A stretch of 5,490 nt of DNA from DASZTU01 sp035493835 (GTDB lineage: Bacteria > Pseudomonadota > Alphaproteobacteria > Rhizobiales > Devosiaceae), in the NCBI GenBank assembly GCA_035493835.1, contig DATJHO010000113.1, positions 1 through 5,490 of the forward strand, in the 5' to 3' direction. Position numbers and translations under genes: made by a program. Shown here one piece after another: positions 1-5,490 of the stretch; positions within the stretch are counted from its first letter, which is position 1; each line of letters opens with the position of its first letter. The notes beneath the pieces were generated by a model, which saw only the letters and a program-made list of their open reading frames with translations, made no database searches and was not told the DNA's origin.

Positions 1-2478
1 CACGGGCGGGGCCGGCTGCTCGTGCTCCGCCATGCGCTGCAACACCAGGTTCAGTGCCATGAACGAGACGGCGACGAGGCTCGCCGCCAAAAGGATCGGG
101 CGACGGTGGCGCAGCAGGAAACTTTGCGGCGGCACTGCCTCCTGAGCTTCCTGCGCCTCTGGCGCAAGTATCGGGCCCGTGGTGGTCTCGGCCTTCGTCT
201 TGGTCGGCTTCAGCGCCCCGGCCTTGCTGGTCAGACGAAGCAACAGGCTGGGCTTTTCGGCCGCCGGTGCGGTGGAAATCGGTTCGGGAGCGACAGCGGC
301 GACGGCCGGCCCGATCGCCGGCTTTGCGGTCGTGCCCTCGCCGGTCTGGAATCGGGAAAATGCCCGGCCAATCAGCGAATTGGTATCCGCCTGGGCGACC
401 TTTGACTGGTTCTGCCGCTGCGCCGCGCGGCGGGCCGCTTCGATGAAGGTATTGCGGCTGCTGGCCGGCACCTCGGGGAGGGGGGGCGTGGGTGCCACCG
501 GGCTCGCTCCGGCCTTGCCGGGGGCCACGACGACCGTATCAAGGCTCGATTCCGGCCGCGGCGGCCGTGTGATCCGGGCTGGGTCGAAATCGGGCGGGGG
601 GCCATCGGCGCTCTGCACCGGACGGTTGTTGCCCGCTACGATGTCCGGCGTGCTCGGCTGCGCATCGAGCCTGGGCTCGATCTCGTCGTTGCGCTTGGCG
701 CCGGGGTTAACCTTGCGCGGGCCGTTCTTGGCCTCGAGCGCGGCGCGCACGGGTCCCAGATCGGGGAAGCCGAATTCCTTGAGCGGAGCCTCGGCGCTCG
801 GGTTGCGGGGCATTGCGTCCTGCACCCGTTCCTCGCCCGGCCGGCCGGGCACCGGCTTTTGCGAGGCGGACATGACTGCCGCGACTGGCGGCGCGACTGG
901 GGTTGCGCCTGCCTCCTGCGCCGACGGGCGCCGGTGCATCGACGCCTCAAGCGCGGCCAGCCGCTCCTCGACGCGGCCGACGCCGTCTGCGACCCCGGTG
1001 ATGTCCTCCGGCGGGCCGGTACGGGCCAGGCTTTCGACCAAACGGGTGATCCGCGCCTCGAACTCGGCAAGGCCCGCGGGGGCTTGCGCCTTGGCAACCA
1101 CCTCGGCGGTGCGCGCCGCGAGCATGTCCGCCAGCCGGTCCAGGTCGGGGAATGCGGCGGCTTGCGGCATTCGCGCCAGCGTGCGGGTCGCGGCGAGGTC
1201 GGCCAGCGCCTCGAAATCCGGGGCGGCGGGGCGCTCGCTGCTGTAAAGCCGAGCAAGCCCCGAGAGCTGCTCGCCCGTCTGGTCCATCCGGGCAACCAGC
1301 TGTCGGATCTGCGCCTCGATCTGGGCCACGCCCGGGGCGTCGCCGCGGCTCTGCAGCCGCTCGTCGATCTGGCCGAGCTGGGTTTCGATGGCGGCAAAGC
1401 GCGGCTCGAGTGCGTCCAGCATGGCGGTGCGCAGCGCCTCGAGGTCGTCCTTGAGGCCACCGAGAGCATCGCCGCGGTCTTCGATCTCGTTGATCCGGCC
1501 GTTGATGGCGTCGACCAGCCCCAGCAGCCGTTCGGGCCGCCCGCTGTCGCTGCCCAGCCGCGCGGTGATTTCGGCCATTGCCGCGCTGATCCGCTCGAGA
1601 TGCATCGGCGGCACCGAAAGGTTCGCTTCCAGCGCATCGAGGCGATCATAGATGCTACGGACGCCGGCCTCGATGGCCTGCATGCCCGGGGCAGCCGCCT
1701 GAGGGCCGAACTCGGCTTCCCGCACCACGAACTGGATCTGTTGCACCTGCAGGTCCGCGAGCCGGTCGACGGTCGCCGACAACTGGTCGAGCCGGTCGGT
1801 GAGCAGCGACAGGTCGGGCTTCGAGGCCTGGCCGATCAATTGGGCGAGGCCGGAGATCTGGCTTTCGAGCCGCTTCACCTGGCCGGTCTCGCCTACTGCC
1901 CCGGCCAGCAGCTCGACCACTTGGCTGAGTTGCGACACCTGGTCGGCGATTTCCCTGACCTGGTTAGCATTGCCCCGCTGCAACTTGAGCTCGGCTTCGA
2001 GCTCGCCCAGCCGACCAGAAAGCCCAGCAATGGAATTGGCCAATTCATCGAAGCGGGGACCGGCGGGGGGGCGGAGCGGCGCCGTGGGCTGTGCCAATGC
2101 GGCGGCCGCCGGAATCACGGTTTCCCGGATGCTCGGGGCGCCCTGGGTCCGGGCGCGGATCTGCTGGATGGCGCTTTGCAGCACATCGTCGGCGCTCGCC
2201 TCGGCCTCGCCGCGCTCGTTGAACCGTTCGACCTGCCGCTTGACTGAGCGCAGCGCCTGCCGATGCCGATCATCCGGGTCGACGTCGGCCATCTGGTATT
2301 TCAGGTCGCGCATGCGCTGGGCAAAGCCGGCAAAAGCCGGATCGGCAGTGCCGGCCTGCGCATATTGGCCCTCGACCTGATCAAGCAGGGCCACCAGTTC
2401 GCCGCGCAGCGCGTGCCAGTCCCCCGGTTGGGATGAGGCGCGGGGATCGGGCTGCGAAACCGGGAGAGCGCGGGCCAT
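1..2478 (-). CDS. PodJ-like polar localization protein, coiled-coil and single-pass membrane (3' end outside window)
   Basis: The frame is open from ATG 2478-2476 to the left edge: 826 codons, no stop, C-terminus missing. Visible order: a short N-terminal region beginning MARALPVSQP; a long Leu/Ile/Glu/Arg-rich stretch with heptad character at about residues 143-515 (for example ELEAELKL, LDQLSATVDRL), read as coiled coil; a Pro/Ala-rich linker at about 520-675; the motif FIEAARRAAQRQ at 678-689; a Lys/Thr-rich patch near 747-765; then RHRRP followed by one hydrophobic segment at about 795-813. Positive charges before the segment place the N-terminus in the cytoplasm. This order, and the FI(E/A)AARRAA motif, match the PodJ/PodJL-type proteins of Hyphomicrobiales, which usually continue with periplasmic Sel1/TPR repeats and often a peptidoglycan-binding domain. 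That part would lie beyond position 1 and is inferred. PodJ organises proteins at a cell pole in Caulobacter and Agrobacterium. A weak ribosome site, GGAAAG (2490-2485), precedes the start. The family is fairly secure; orthology to podJ is not proven. Confidence 0.82.
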   Translation of the reverse strand, partial: MARALPVSQPDPRASSQPGDWHALRGELVALLDQVEGQYAQAGTADPAFAGFAQRMRDLKYQMADVDPDDRHRQALRSVKRQVERFNERGEAEASADDVLQSAIQQIRARTQGAPSIRETVIPAAAALAQPTAPLRPPAGPRFDELANSIAGLSGRLGELEAELKLQRGNANQVREIADQVSQLSQVVELLAGAVGETGQVKRLESQISGLAQLIGQASKPDLSLLTDRLDQLSATVDRLADLQVQQIQFVVREAEFGPQAAAPGMQAIEAGVRSIYDRLDALEANLSVPPMHLERISAAMAEITARLGSDSGRPERLLGLVDAINGRINEIEDRGDALGGLKDDLEALRTAMLDALEPRFAAIETQLGQIDERLQSRGDAPGVAQIEAQIRQLVARMDQTGEQLSGLARLYSSERPAAPDFEALADLAATRTLARMPQAAAFPDLDRLADMLAARTAEVVAKAQAPAGLAEFEARITRLVESLARTGPPEDITGVADGVGRVEERLAALEASMHRRPSAQEAGATPVAPPVAAVMSASQKPVPGRPGEERVQDAMPRNPSAEAPLKEFGFPDLGPVRAALEAKNGPRKVNPGAKRNDEIEPRLDAQPSTPDIVAGNNRPVQSADGPPPDFDPARITRPPRPESSLDTVVVAPGKAGASPVAPTPPLPEVPASSRNTFIEAARRAAQRQNQSKVAQADTNSLIGRAFSRFQTGEGTTAKPAIGPAVAAVAPEPISTAPAAEKPSLLLRLTSKAGALKPTKTKAETTTGPILAPEAQEAQEAVPPQSFLLRHRRPILLAASLVAVSFMALNLVLQRMAEHEQPAPPV

Positions 2479-2504
2479 TTACTTTCCAAACCGGGGAACT
2501 CTTG

Positions 2505-2524
2505 GATTCCCGCGGCGGGGAATC
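2505..2524. repeat. Perfect 7-bp inverted repeat with two GANTC sites (candidate operator or 5'-UTR hairpin)
   Basis: GATTCCC (2505-2511), a 6-base GC-only spacer (GCGGCG), then GGGAATC (2518-2524). Each arm contains a GANTC, the target of the CcrM methyltransferase in alphaproteobacteria. The repeat sits 27-46 bases upstream of the PodJ-like start codon, so it could be a protein-binding dyad, a methylation-sensitive promoter element, or a hairpin in the leader RNA. The dyad is seen directly; its role is inference. Confidence 0.5.
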
Positions 2525-2556
2525 GCTATCCTTCTGCGCACTGTGACGAAAACGTA

Positions 2557-2572
2557 GTAAAGAAGCAGTTAA
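2557..2572 (-). promoter_or_regulatory. Near-match to a CtrA binding site upstream of the PodJ-like gene
   Basis: On the minus strand the sequence reads TTAA-CTGCTTC-TTTA-C. The CtrA consensus is TTAA-N7-TTAA, followed by C, so this has one mismatch. It lies about 80 bases upstream of the PodJ-like start, a plausible distance for control by the cell-cycle regulator CtrA. A single near-match of this low complexity can arise by chance. Confidence 0.25.
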
Positions 2573-2701
2573 GGAGCGCTGCGCTTTGCGAATCAGTCTT
2601 TTCGGCGTGCTCTCCGAGGGCTGGCGGCGACTTGTCGGTGCGTGATGGATCGGGTAGAGCCCCAGCAGGCCGAAACGGCAGGTGAGCTTCAAACCCGACC
2701 C

Positions 2702-3373
2702 ATGACCCGGCGCCGCATCATCATTGTAGACGACCATCCACTGTTTCGCGCGGCGCTGCGGCAGACCCTTGCCGCGGGCGATCCGGCGATTGTCGTTGAG
2801 GAGGCGGGCGACCTCGTCGGCCTCACCGCGGCGCTCGATGCCGAACGCGACTGCGACCTCGTTTTGCTCGACCTCAACATGCCCGGCGCGCGCGGCTTTT
2901 CAGGCCTGCTGCTGCTTCGGGCGCAATTCCCCGACATCCCGGTGATGATCGTTTCGGCGGTCGATGATGGCACCATCATCCGCCGCGCGTTCGAGCTGGG
3001 CGCCTCCGGCTATCTCAGCAAATCGGTCGAGCCGGCCGAAATCCGCCGCGCCATCGAAATGGTGCTGTCGGGCGAGATCTTCGTGCCCGAGGGGATTGCG
3101 CAGCAGACCTCGGGCGAACAATCGGCACTGCTGCGCCGGCTGGCGAGCCTGACGCCGCAGCAGGTGCGGGTGCTGATGATGCTCAAGGACGGGCTGATGA
3201 ACAAGCAGATCGCCTATGAGCTTTCGATCTCGGAGGCGACAGTGAAGGCGCACGTTTCGGCGATCCTGCAAAAGCTCGATGTCGACAGCCGCACCCAGGC
3301 GGTGATCCTCGCCCAGCAGGTCGAGCAGGGTCAGTTCGACGATTCCCCGCCGGTCTTGCCCCCCGCTGGGTGA
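2702..3373 (+). CDS. Two-component response regulator, NarL/FixJ (LuxR-type HTH) family
   Basis: A 223-residue protein with a receiver domain and a DNA-binding domain. Receiver, about residues 4-125: IIIVDDHPLF with the acidic pair D10/D11, phospho-acceptor D57 in VLLDLNMPG, S85 of the Ser/Thr switch, and K107 in YLSKS; all key residues are present. A short linker leads to a LuxR/GerE helix-turn-helix at about 149-205 (LTPQQVRVLMML, NKQIAYELSISEATVKAHV, ILQKLDVDSRTQAV), so phosphorylation probably controls dimerisation and DNA binding. The frame also opens at GTG 2642 and ATG 2645, giving up to 20 more residues. I prefer ATG 2702 because it starts just before the receiver, as is usual, and the upstream codons have a lower G/C third position (about 10 of 18). 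AGGTGAG at 2680-2686 is a ribosome site at rather long spacing. It is divergent from the PodJ-like gene and converges on the hybrid kinase, its likely partner. Its target genes are unknown. Confidence 0.93.
   Translation: MTRRRIIIVDDHPLFRAALRQTLAAGDPAIVVEEAGDLVGLTAALDAERDCDLVLLDLNMPGARGFSGLLLLRAQFPDIPVMIVSAVDDGTIIRRAFELGASGYLSKSVEPAEIRRAIEMVLSGEIFVPEGIAQQTSGEQSALLRRLASLTPQQVRVLMMLKDGLMNKQIAYELSISEATVKAHVSAILQKLDVDSRTQAVILAQQVEQGQFDDSPPVLPPAG
3331..3373. other. 43-bp tail-to-tail overlap of regulator and kinase genes
   Basis: The regulator's TGA is at 3371-3373 (plus) and the kinase's TGA at 3333-3331 (minus), so both coding sequences share these 43 bp on opposite strands. The stretch encodes the Asp/Ser/Pro-rich tail of the regulator (around DDSPPVLPPAG) and the Gly/Ser-rich tail of the kinase (around PAGGKTGGESSN). 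Neither tail is part of a recognised domain. No space remains for a conventional intergenic terminator, and I see no hairpin followed by a T-run at either end. Confidence 0.85.
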
Positions 3374-4965
3374 GCCGCGCCGGCGCCGGTGAGCGCCGCA
3401 ATCGTTGCCCTGAGTGCGGCGGGCTTGACGGGCTTGGTGATGACGGTCACCCCGCGCGCCTCGGCCAGCACTCGGACTTGGGGGCTGCGGTCCGCGGTGA
3501 GTAGGGCCGCGGGTAGATGCCCGCCCACGTTCTGTCGCAGCCACTCGATGGCATCCAGCCCCGAGGTCTGGTCGAGGTGATAATCCATCAGCACCAGATC
3601 GGGCAGCCAGCCCTCCAGCAGCCGGCCGCGGCTCAGATCCCTGAGCGAGCGTGCCAGCTGTACATTGCAGCCCCAGCCGCGCAACAGGCCCGCCATGGCT
3701 TCGAGAATGGCGAGGTCGTTGTCGACGCAGAGCAGGTTGAGGCCCGCCAACTGGGCGCCCGGCGGGGAGGGCACGAGTTCGGCGGGCGCAGCGGGTCTAA
3801 CGCCCTGCGCCCTCGGCAGGTAGACGGAAAAACGCGAGCCGCGCCCCTCGACGCTGTCGATTTCGAGGCCGAGCCCCAGCGCCGCGACCAGCCGCTGCAC
3901 GATGGACAGCCCCAGGCCCAAACCCGTCGCCATGCGCGCGCCCTGGTCCAGCCGGGAAAACTCGGCAAAGATCAGCCCCTGCTGGTCGCGCGAAAACCCG
4001 ATGCCCGTGTCGATGACGTCGATCCTGAGTCTTGTGCCGCGCGCCCGCACCCCGACCAGCACCCTTCCGCCGGGCCTCGTGTACTTGACCGCGTTCGAAA
4101 CCAGGTTCTGCACTACGCGGGCGAGAAGCAGCCGGTCGGCAAAGGCCAGGGCCTGGCTCGAAACGAGCTTCAGCGTCACCGATTTTTCCCGCGCCAGCGG
4201 CCCGAATTCGACCTCGACCTTGCGGATCAGGTCGCCGATGGCGAAGGGCGCCGGCGCCTGCTTGAGCGCGCCACTGTCGAGGCGCGAAATATCGAGCAGC
4301 GCCGACATGATTTCCTCGACCGCATTGAGCGAGGCCTCGATGCCGTGTGCCAGCTCGGCGAAGGCGGTGCCACCCGAGCGCTCGACCAGCGTCGAGGTGT
4401 AGAGCCGCGCCGCGTTGAGCGGCTGCAACAAATCGTGGCTGGCCGCCGCCAAAAACCGCGTCTTGTCGAGATTGGCGGCATCCGCCTTGGCGCGCGCGAT
4501 CTCGAGCTCGGCATTGAGGCGGGTCAGGTCGGCCGTGCGCTCGTCCACCCGCTGCTCGAGTGATAGTTTTACCCTAGCCAGCTCGGCTTCGGCTGCCACA
4601 TGGGCCGTCACGTCGAGGAAGCTCAGGGTCAGGCCGCCATCCTCCATTCTTCGACTATGAACTTCGAGGGTAGGTCCGCCAGCCGAGGGGCATCGGATCA
4701 GCAGGATGGCATTGGCGCTCATCTCAGCAAAACGCGCCGCGGCCAGCGCGTCCGCTTCGCCCGGGCCAAAATCGCCGCGCCGCGCCAGATAAAGGGCCAG
4801 TTCGCCGAGCGAGGCGCCGGTGACGATGAGATCGTGCGGCAGACCAAGGAGTTCGTCATAACGCGCATTGGCGGCAACCAGCCGCAGCGCGGGGTCGAAC
4901 ACGGCCAGCCCCTGCGGAATCAGGTTGGCAGCGCCCTGCAGCCGATCGGCATTGGCCGTCAGCAC
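3331..4965 (-). CDS. PAS-domain hybrid sensor histidine kinase/response regulator, NahK/ErcS type
   Basis: A 544-residue protein with no membrane segment, hence a cytoplasmic sensor. Order: PAS domain at about 5-120 (IPQGLAVFDPALRLVAAN, RRGDFGPGE, as in the PAS fold of PF12860); a coiled-coil linker at 125-168; HisKA with phospho-acceptor H177 in FLAAASHDLLQPLNAAR, the hallmark H-box of NahK/ErcS-type kinases; an ATPase domain with N-box N287/N291, G1 box DTGIG (319-323), F-box FAEF (333-336) and G2 box GLGLGL (348-353); then a receiver with D415/D417, phospho-acceptor D461 in LVLMDYHLD, T490 and K511. It should autophosphorylate on H177 and pass phosphate to its own D461, or to the adjacent regulator. 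The PAS ligand cannot be read from the sequence. The start is GTG 4965-4963 without a clear ribosome site. The frame stays open back to a stop at 5046-5044 and offers no ATG, GTG or TTG there, only a rare ATT, so the start is less certain than the product. Confidence 0.92.
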   Translation of the reverse strand: MLTANADRLQGAANLIPQGLAVFDPALRLVAANARYDELLGLPHDLIVTGASLGELALYLARRGDFGPGEADALAAARFAEMSANAILLIRCPSAGGPTLEVHSRRMEDGGLTLSFLDVTAHVAAEAELARVKLSLEQRVDERTADLTRLNAELEIARAKADAANLDKTRFLAAASHDLLQPLNAARLYTSTLVERSGGTAFAELAHGIEASLNAVEEIMSALLDISRLDSGALKQAPAPFAIGDLIRKVEVEFGPLAREKSVTLKLVSSQALAFADRLLLARVVQNLVSNAVKYTRPGGRVLVGVRARGTRLRIDVIDTGIGFSRDQQGLIFAEFSRLDQGARMATGLGLGLSIVQRLVAALGLGLEIDSVEGRGSRFSVYLPRAQGVRPAAPAELVPSPPGAQLAGLNLLCVDNDLAILEAMAGLLRGWGCNVQLARSLRDLSRGRLLEGWLPDLVLMDYHLDQTSGLDAIEWLRQNVGGHLPAALLTADRSPQVRVLAEARGVTVITKPVKPAALRATIAALTGAGAAHPAGGKTGGESSN

Positions 4966-5011
4966 GGTGCTGGCCCGGGCTTCGGCGTCGTTGCAAAGCC
5001 TGCGATTTTGG

Positions 5012-5037
5012 GGAACTCTCGAAATTGTCGCGTCGTT
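5012..5037 (+). promoter_or_regulatory. Sigma-EcfG general stress response promoter of mscL
   Basis: GGAAC at 5012-5016 and CGTT at 5034-5037, separated by 17 bases, fit the GGAAC-N16/17-CGTT consensus of the alphaproteobacterial general stress sigma factor EcfG at every consensus position. It points toward mscL; transcription should begin roughly 6-9 bases after the -10, giving a leader of about 42-46 bases. Placement in an intergenic gap, correct orientation and a stress-related target raise confidence over a motif match alone. That EcfG drives it is inferred. Confidence 0.78.
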
Positions 5038-5073
5038 GCCCCCTCAACGGGCGCAAAGGCGTCATCGCAGCAG

Positions 5074-5080
5074 AGGGAGG
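5074..5080 (+). promoter_or_regulatory. Shine-Dalgarno sequence of mscL
   Basis: AGGGAGG ends 8 bases before ATG 5089, close to the best spacing. It is by far the strongest ribosome site in the window and fixes the mscL start. Confidence 0.85.
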
Positions 5081-5088
5081 CAGGATAA

Positions 5089-5490
5089 ATGGGTTCGGTA
5101 CTAAAGGAATTCCGGGACTTCGCCGTCAAAGGCAACATGATCGACCTCGCGATCGGCGTCATCATCGGCGCCGCGTTCGGGACGATCATTTCTTCCATCG
5201 TCGACGACATCTTCATGCCGCTGATCGGCCTCATACTCGGCCGCATCGATTTTTCCAATCTCTTCATCGTACTCAGCAACCCCAGCAACGCTCCGATCAC
5301 CACGCTGGCTTCGGCCAAGGCTGCTGGCGCCTCCACCCTCAACATTGGGAACTTCCTTAACGCCTCGGTCAAGTTCCTGATCGTGGCCTGGGTGCTGTTC
5401 ATGGTGGTCAAGGGCATCAACGCAATGAAGCGCCAGGCCGCCGCCGACCCCGCTCCGCCGGTGCCCACGCCGCCGACCCGGGAGGAAGTC
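5089..5490 (+). CDS. mscL: Large-conductance mechanosensitive channel MscL (3' end outside window)
   Basis: The first 134 residues of MscL; family members are usually about 130-150 residues, so only the last few are missing. MscL is a homopentameric inner-membrane channel that opens under membrane tension and releases solutes during hypo-osmotic shock. Visible: the N-terminal amphipathic helix (VLKEFRDFAVKGN, residues 4-16); the pore-lining first transmembrane helix at about 17-46 with IDLAIGVIIGAAFG, where G23 aligns with the E. coli gate residue G22, and DDIFMPLIGL; a periplasmic loop at about 52-92 that seems a few residues longer than in E. coli (TLASAKAAGAS); the second helix at about 93-113 (VKFLIVAWVLFMVVKGIN); and a Pro-rich linker ending PTREEV, after which the usual LLTEIRDLL-type cytoplasmic helix is expected beyond the edge. 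It has a strong ribosome site and its own sigma-EcfG-type promoter, and is divergent from the kinase. Confidence 0.96.
   Translation, partial: MGSVLKEFRDFAVKGNMIDLAIGVIIGAAFGTIISSIVDDIFMPLIGLILGRIDFSNLFIVLSNPSNAPITTLASAKAAGASTLNIGNFLNASVKFLIVAWVLFMVVKGINAMKRQAAADPAPPVPTPPTREEV

Larger units (their letters stand above)
2479..2701. promoter_or_regulatory. Divergent intergenic region between the PodJ-like gene and the response regulator
   Basis: This 223-bp gap (163 bp if the regulator starts at 2642) must hold the promoters of both divergent genes. It contains three GANTC sites (2505-2509, 2520-2524, 2590-2594), a 20-bp inverted repeat (2505-2524), and TTAA-N7-TTTA on the minus strand (2572-2558). 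I see no convincing sigma-70-type -35/-10 pair on either strand; TAGTAA at 2555-2560 could be a -10 for the plus strand but lacks a good -35. The region is visibly more A/T-rich around 2545-2575 than the flanking genes. No small gene with a ribosome site is seen in it. Confidence 0.6.
4966..5088. promoter_or_regulatory. Divergent intergenic region between the hybrid kinase and mscL
   Basis: A 123-bp gap with a clear stress promoter toward mscL (5012-5037). Toward the kinase no convincing -35/-10 pair and no Shine-Dalgarno sequence is seen. The decamer GCGTCGTTGC occurs twice, at 4985-4994 and 5030-5039; the second copy includes the CGTT -10 element. Part of the gap (4966-5043) is also open in the kinase frame, so the kinase could begin slightly further upstream at a non-standard codon. 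Confidence 0.55.

Noticed and set aside
636..1649. A 337-codon open frame on the minus strand in another register of the PodJ-like gene
   Set aside because: Its translation is dominated by Arg, Ser, Pro and Trp, typical of an out-of-frame reading. The register that starts at 2478 is open across the whole region and has family features.
859..2247. A 462-codon open frame on the plus strand, opposite the PodJ-like gene
   Set aside because: It is antisense to a frame with coherent coiled coil, linker and membrane features. Its translation is rich in Arg, Gly, His and Leu without any recognisable domain, as expected for an antisense frame in GC-rich DNA.
2493..2520. Possible EcfG promoter toward the response regulator (GGAAC at 2495-2499)
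   Set aside because: At spacings of 16 and 17 bases the -10 positions read CGGG and GGGG instead of CGTT.
2642..2701. Longer start of the response regulator (GTG 2642 or ATG 2645)
   Set aside because: It would add a 20-residue tail ahead of the receiver with less G/C-rich third positions and no good ribosome site. It cannot be excluded, but ATG 2702 fits the family better.
3380..3402. GC-rich inverted repeat (GGCGC/GCGCC) near the 3' end of the kinase as a terminator
   Set aside because: It lies inside kinase coding sequence, has a short stem and is not followed by a T-run on either strand.
3517..4563. A 348-codon open frame on the plus strand, opposite the hybrid kinase
   Set aside because: It is the antisense of well-defined kinase motifs (H-box, N-box, G boxes) and shows no domain of its own.
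1..5490. Mobile elements, CRISPR arrays, tRNA or rRNA genes
   Set aside because: No spaced direct repeats, transposase or integrase motifs, terminal inverted repeats or tRNA-like cloverleaf sequences were seen on either strand.

Overview
The window suggests a GC-rich alphaproteobacterium, most likely of the order Hyphomicrobiales (Rhizobiales); something near Devosia is a guess from the gene types, not a demonstrated placement. The pointers are a PodJ-like polarity protein carrying a FIEAARRAA motif, a soluble PAS hybrid kinase of the NahK/ErcS type, a textbook alphaproteobacterial general-stress (sigma-EcfG) promoter, and GANTC (CcrM-type) sites clustered in one intergenic gap.

Layout. Positions 1-2478 (minus) hold the first 826 codons of a large coiled-coil, single-pass membrane protein that runs off the left edge; its periplasmic C-terminus is not visible. 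A gap (2479-2701) separates it from a divergently transcribed NarL/LuxR-type response regulator (2702-3373, plus). This gap holds three GANTC sites, two of them inside a perfect 7-bp inverted repeat, and a near-match to a CtrA site. The regulator converges on, and overlaps by 43 bp, a 544-residue hybrid histidine kinase (3331-4965, minus). A 123-bp divergent gap follows with a perfect GGAAC-N17-CGTT promoter reading into mscL (5089 to the right edge), the large-conductance mechanosensitive channel, which lacks only its last few residues.

How the parts may work together. The kinase (PAS, HisKA, HATPase, C-terminal receiver) and the DNA-binding regulator are probably a cognate pair, inferred from adjacency and domain logic; their signal and targets cannot be read from the sequence. 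The PodJ-like protein would act at a cell pole, with cell-cycle control suggested but not proven by the GANTC cluster. mscL is an osmotic safety valve and appears to be part of the general stress regulon.

No transposon, phage, CRISPR, tRNA or rRNA is visible. All four genes belong to recognisable families and look like ordinary chromosomal content. I did not find a wholly new system. The points most worth a second look are regulatory: the mscL promoter, the intergenic region upstream of the PodJ-like gene, and the convergent kinase/regulator overlap.
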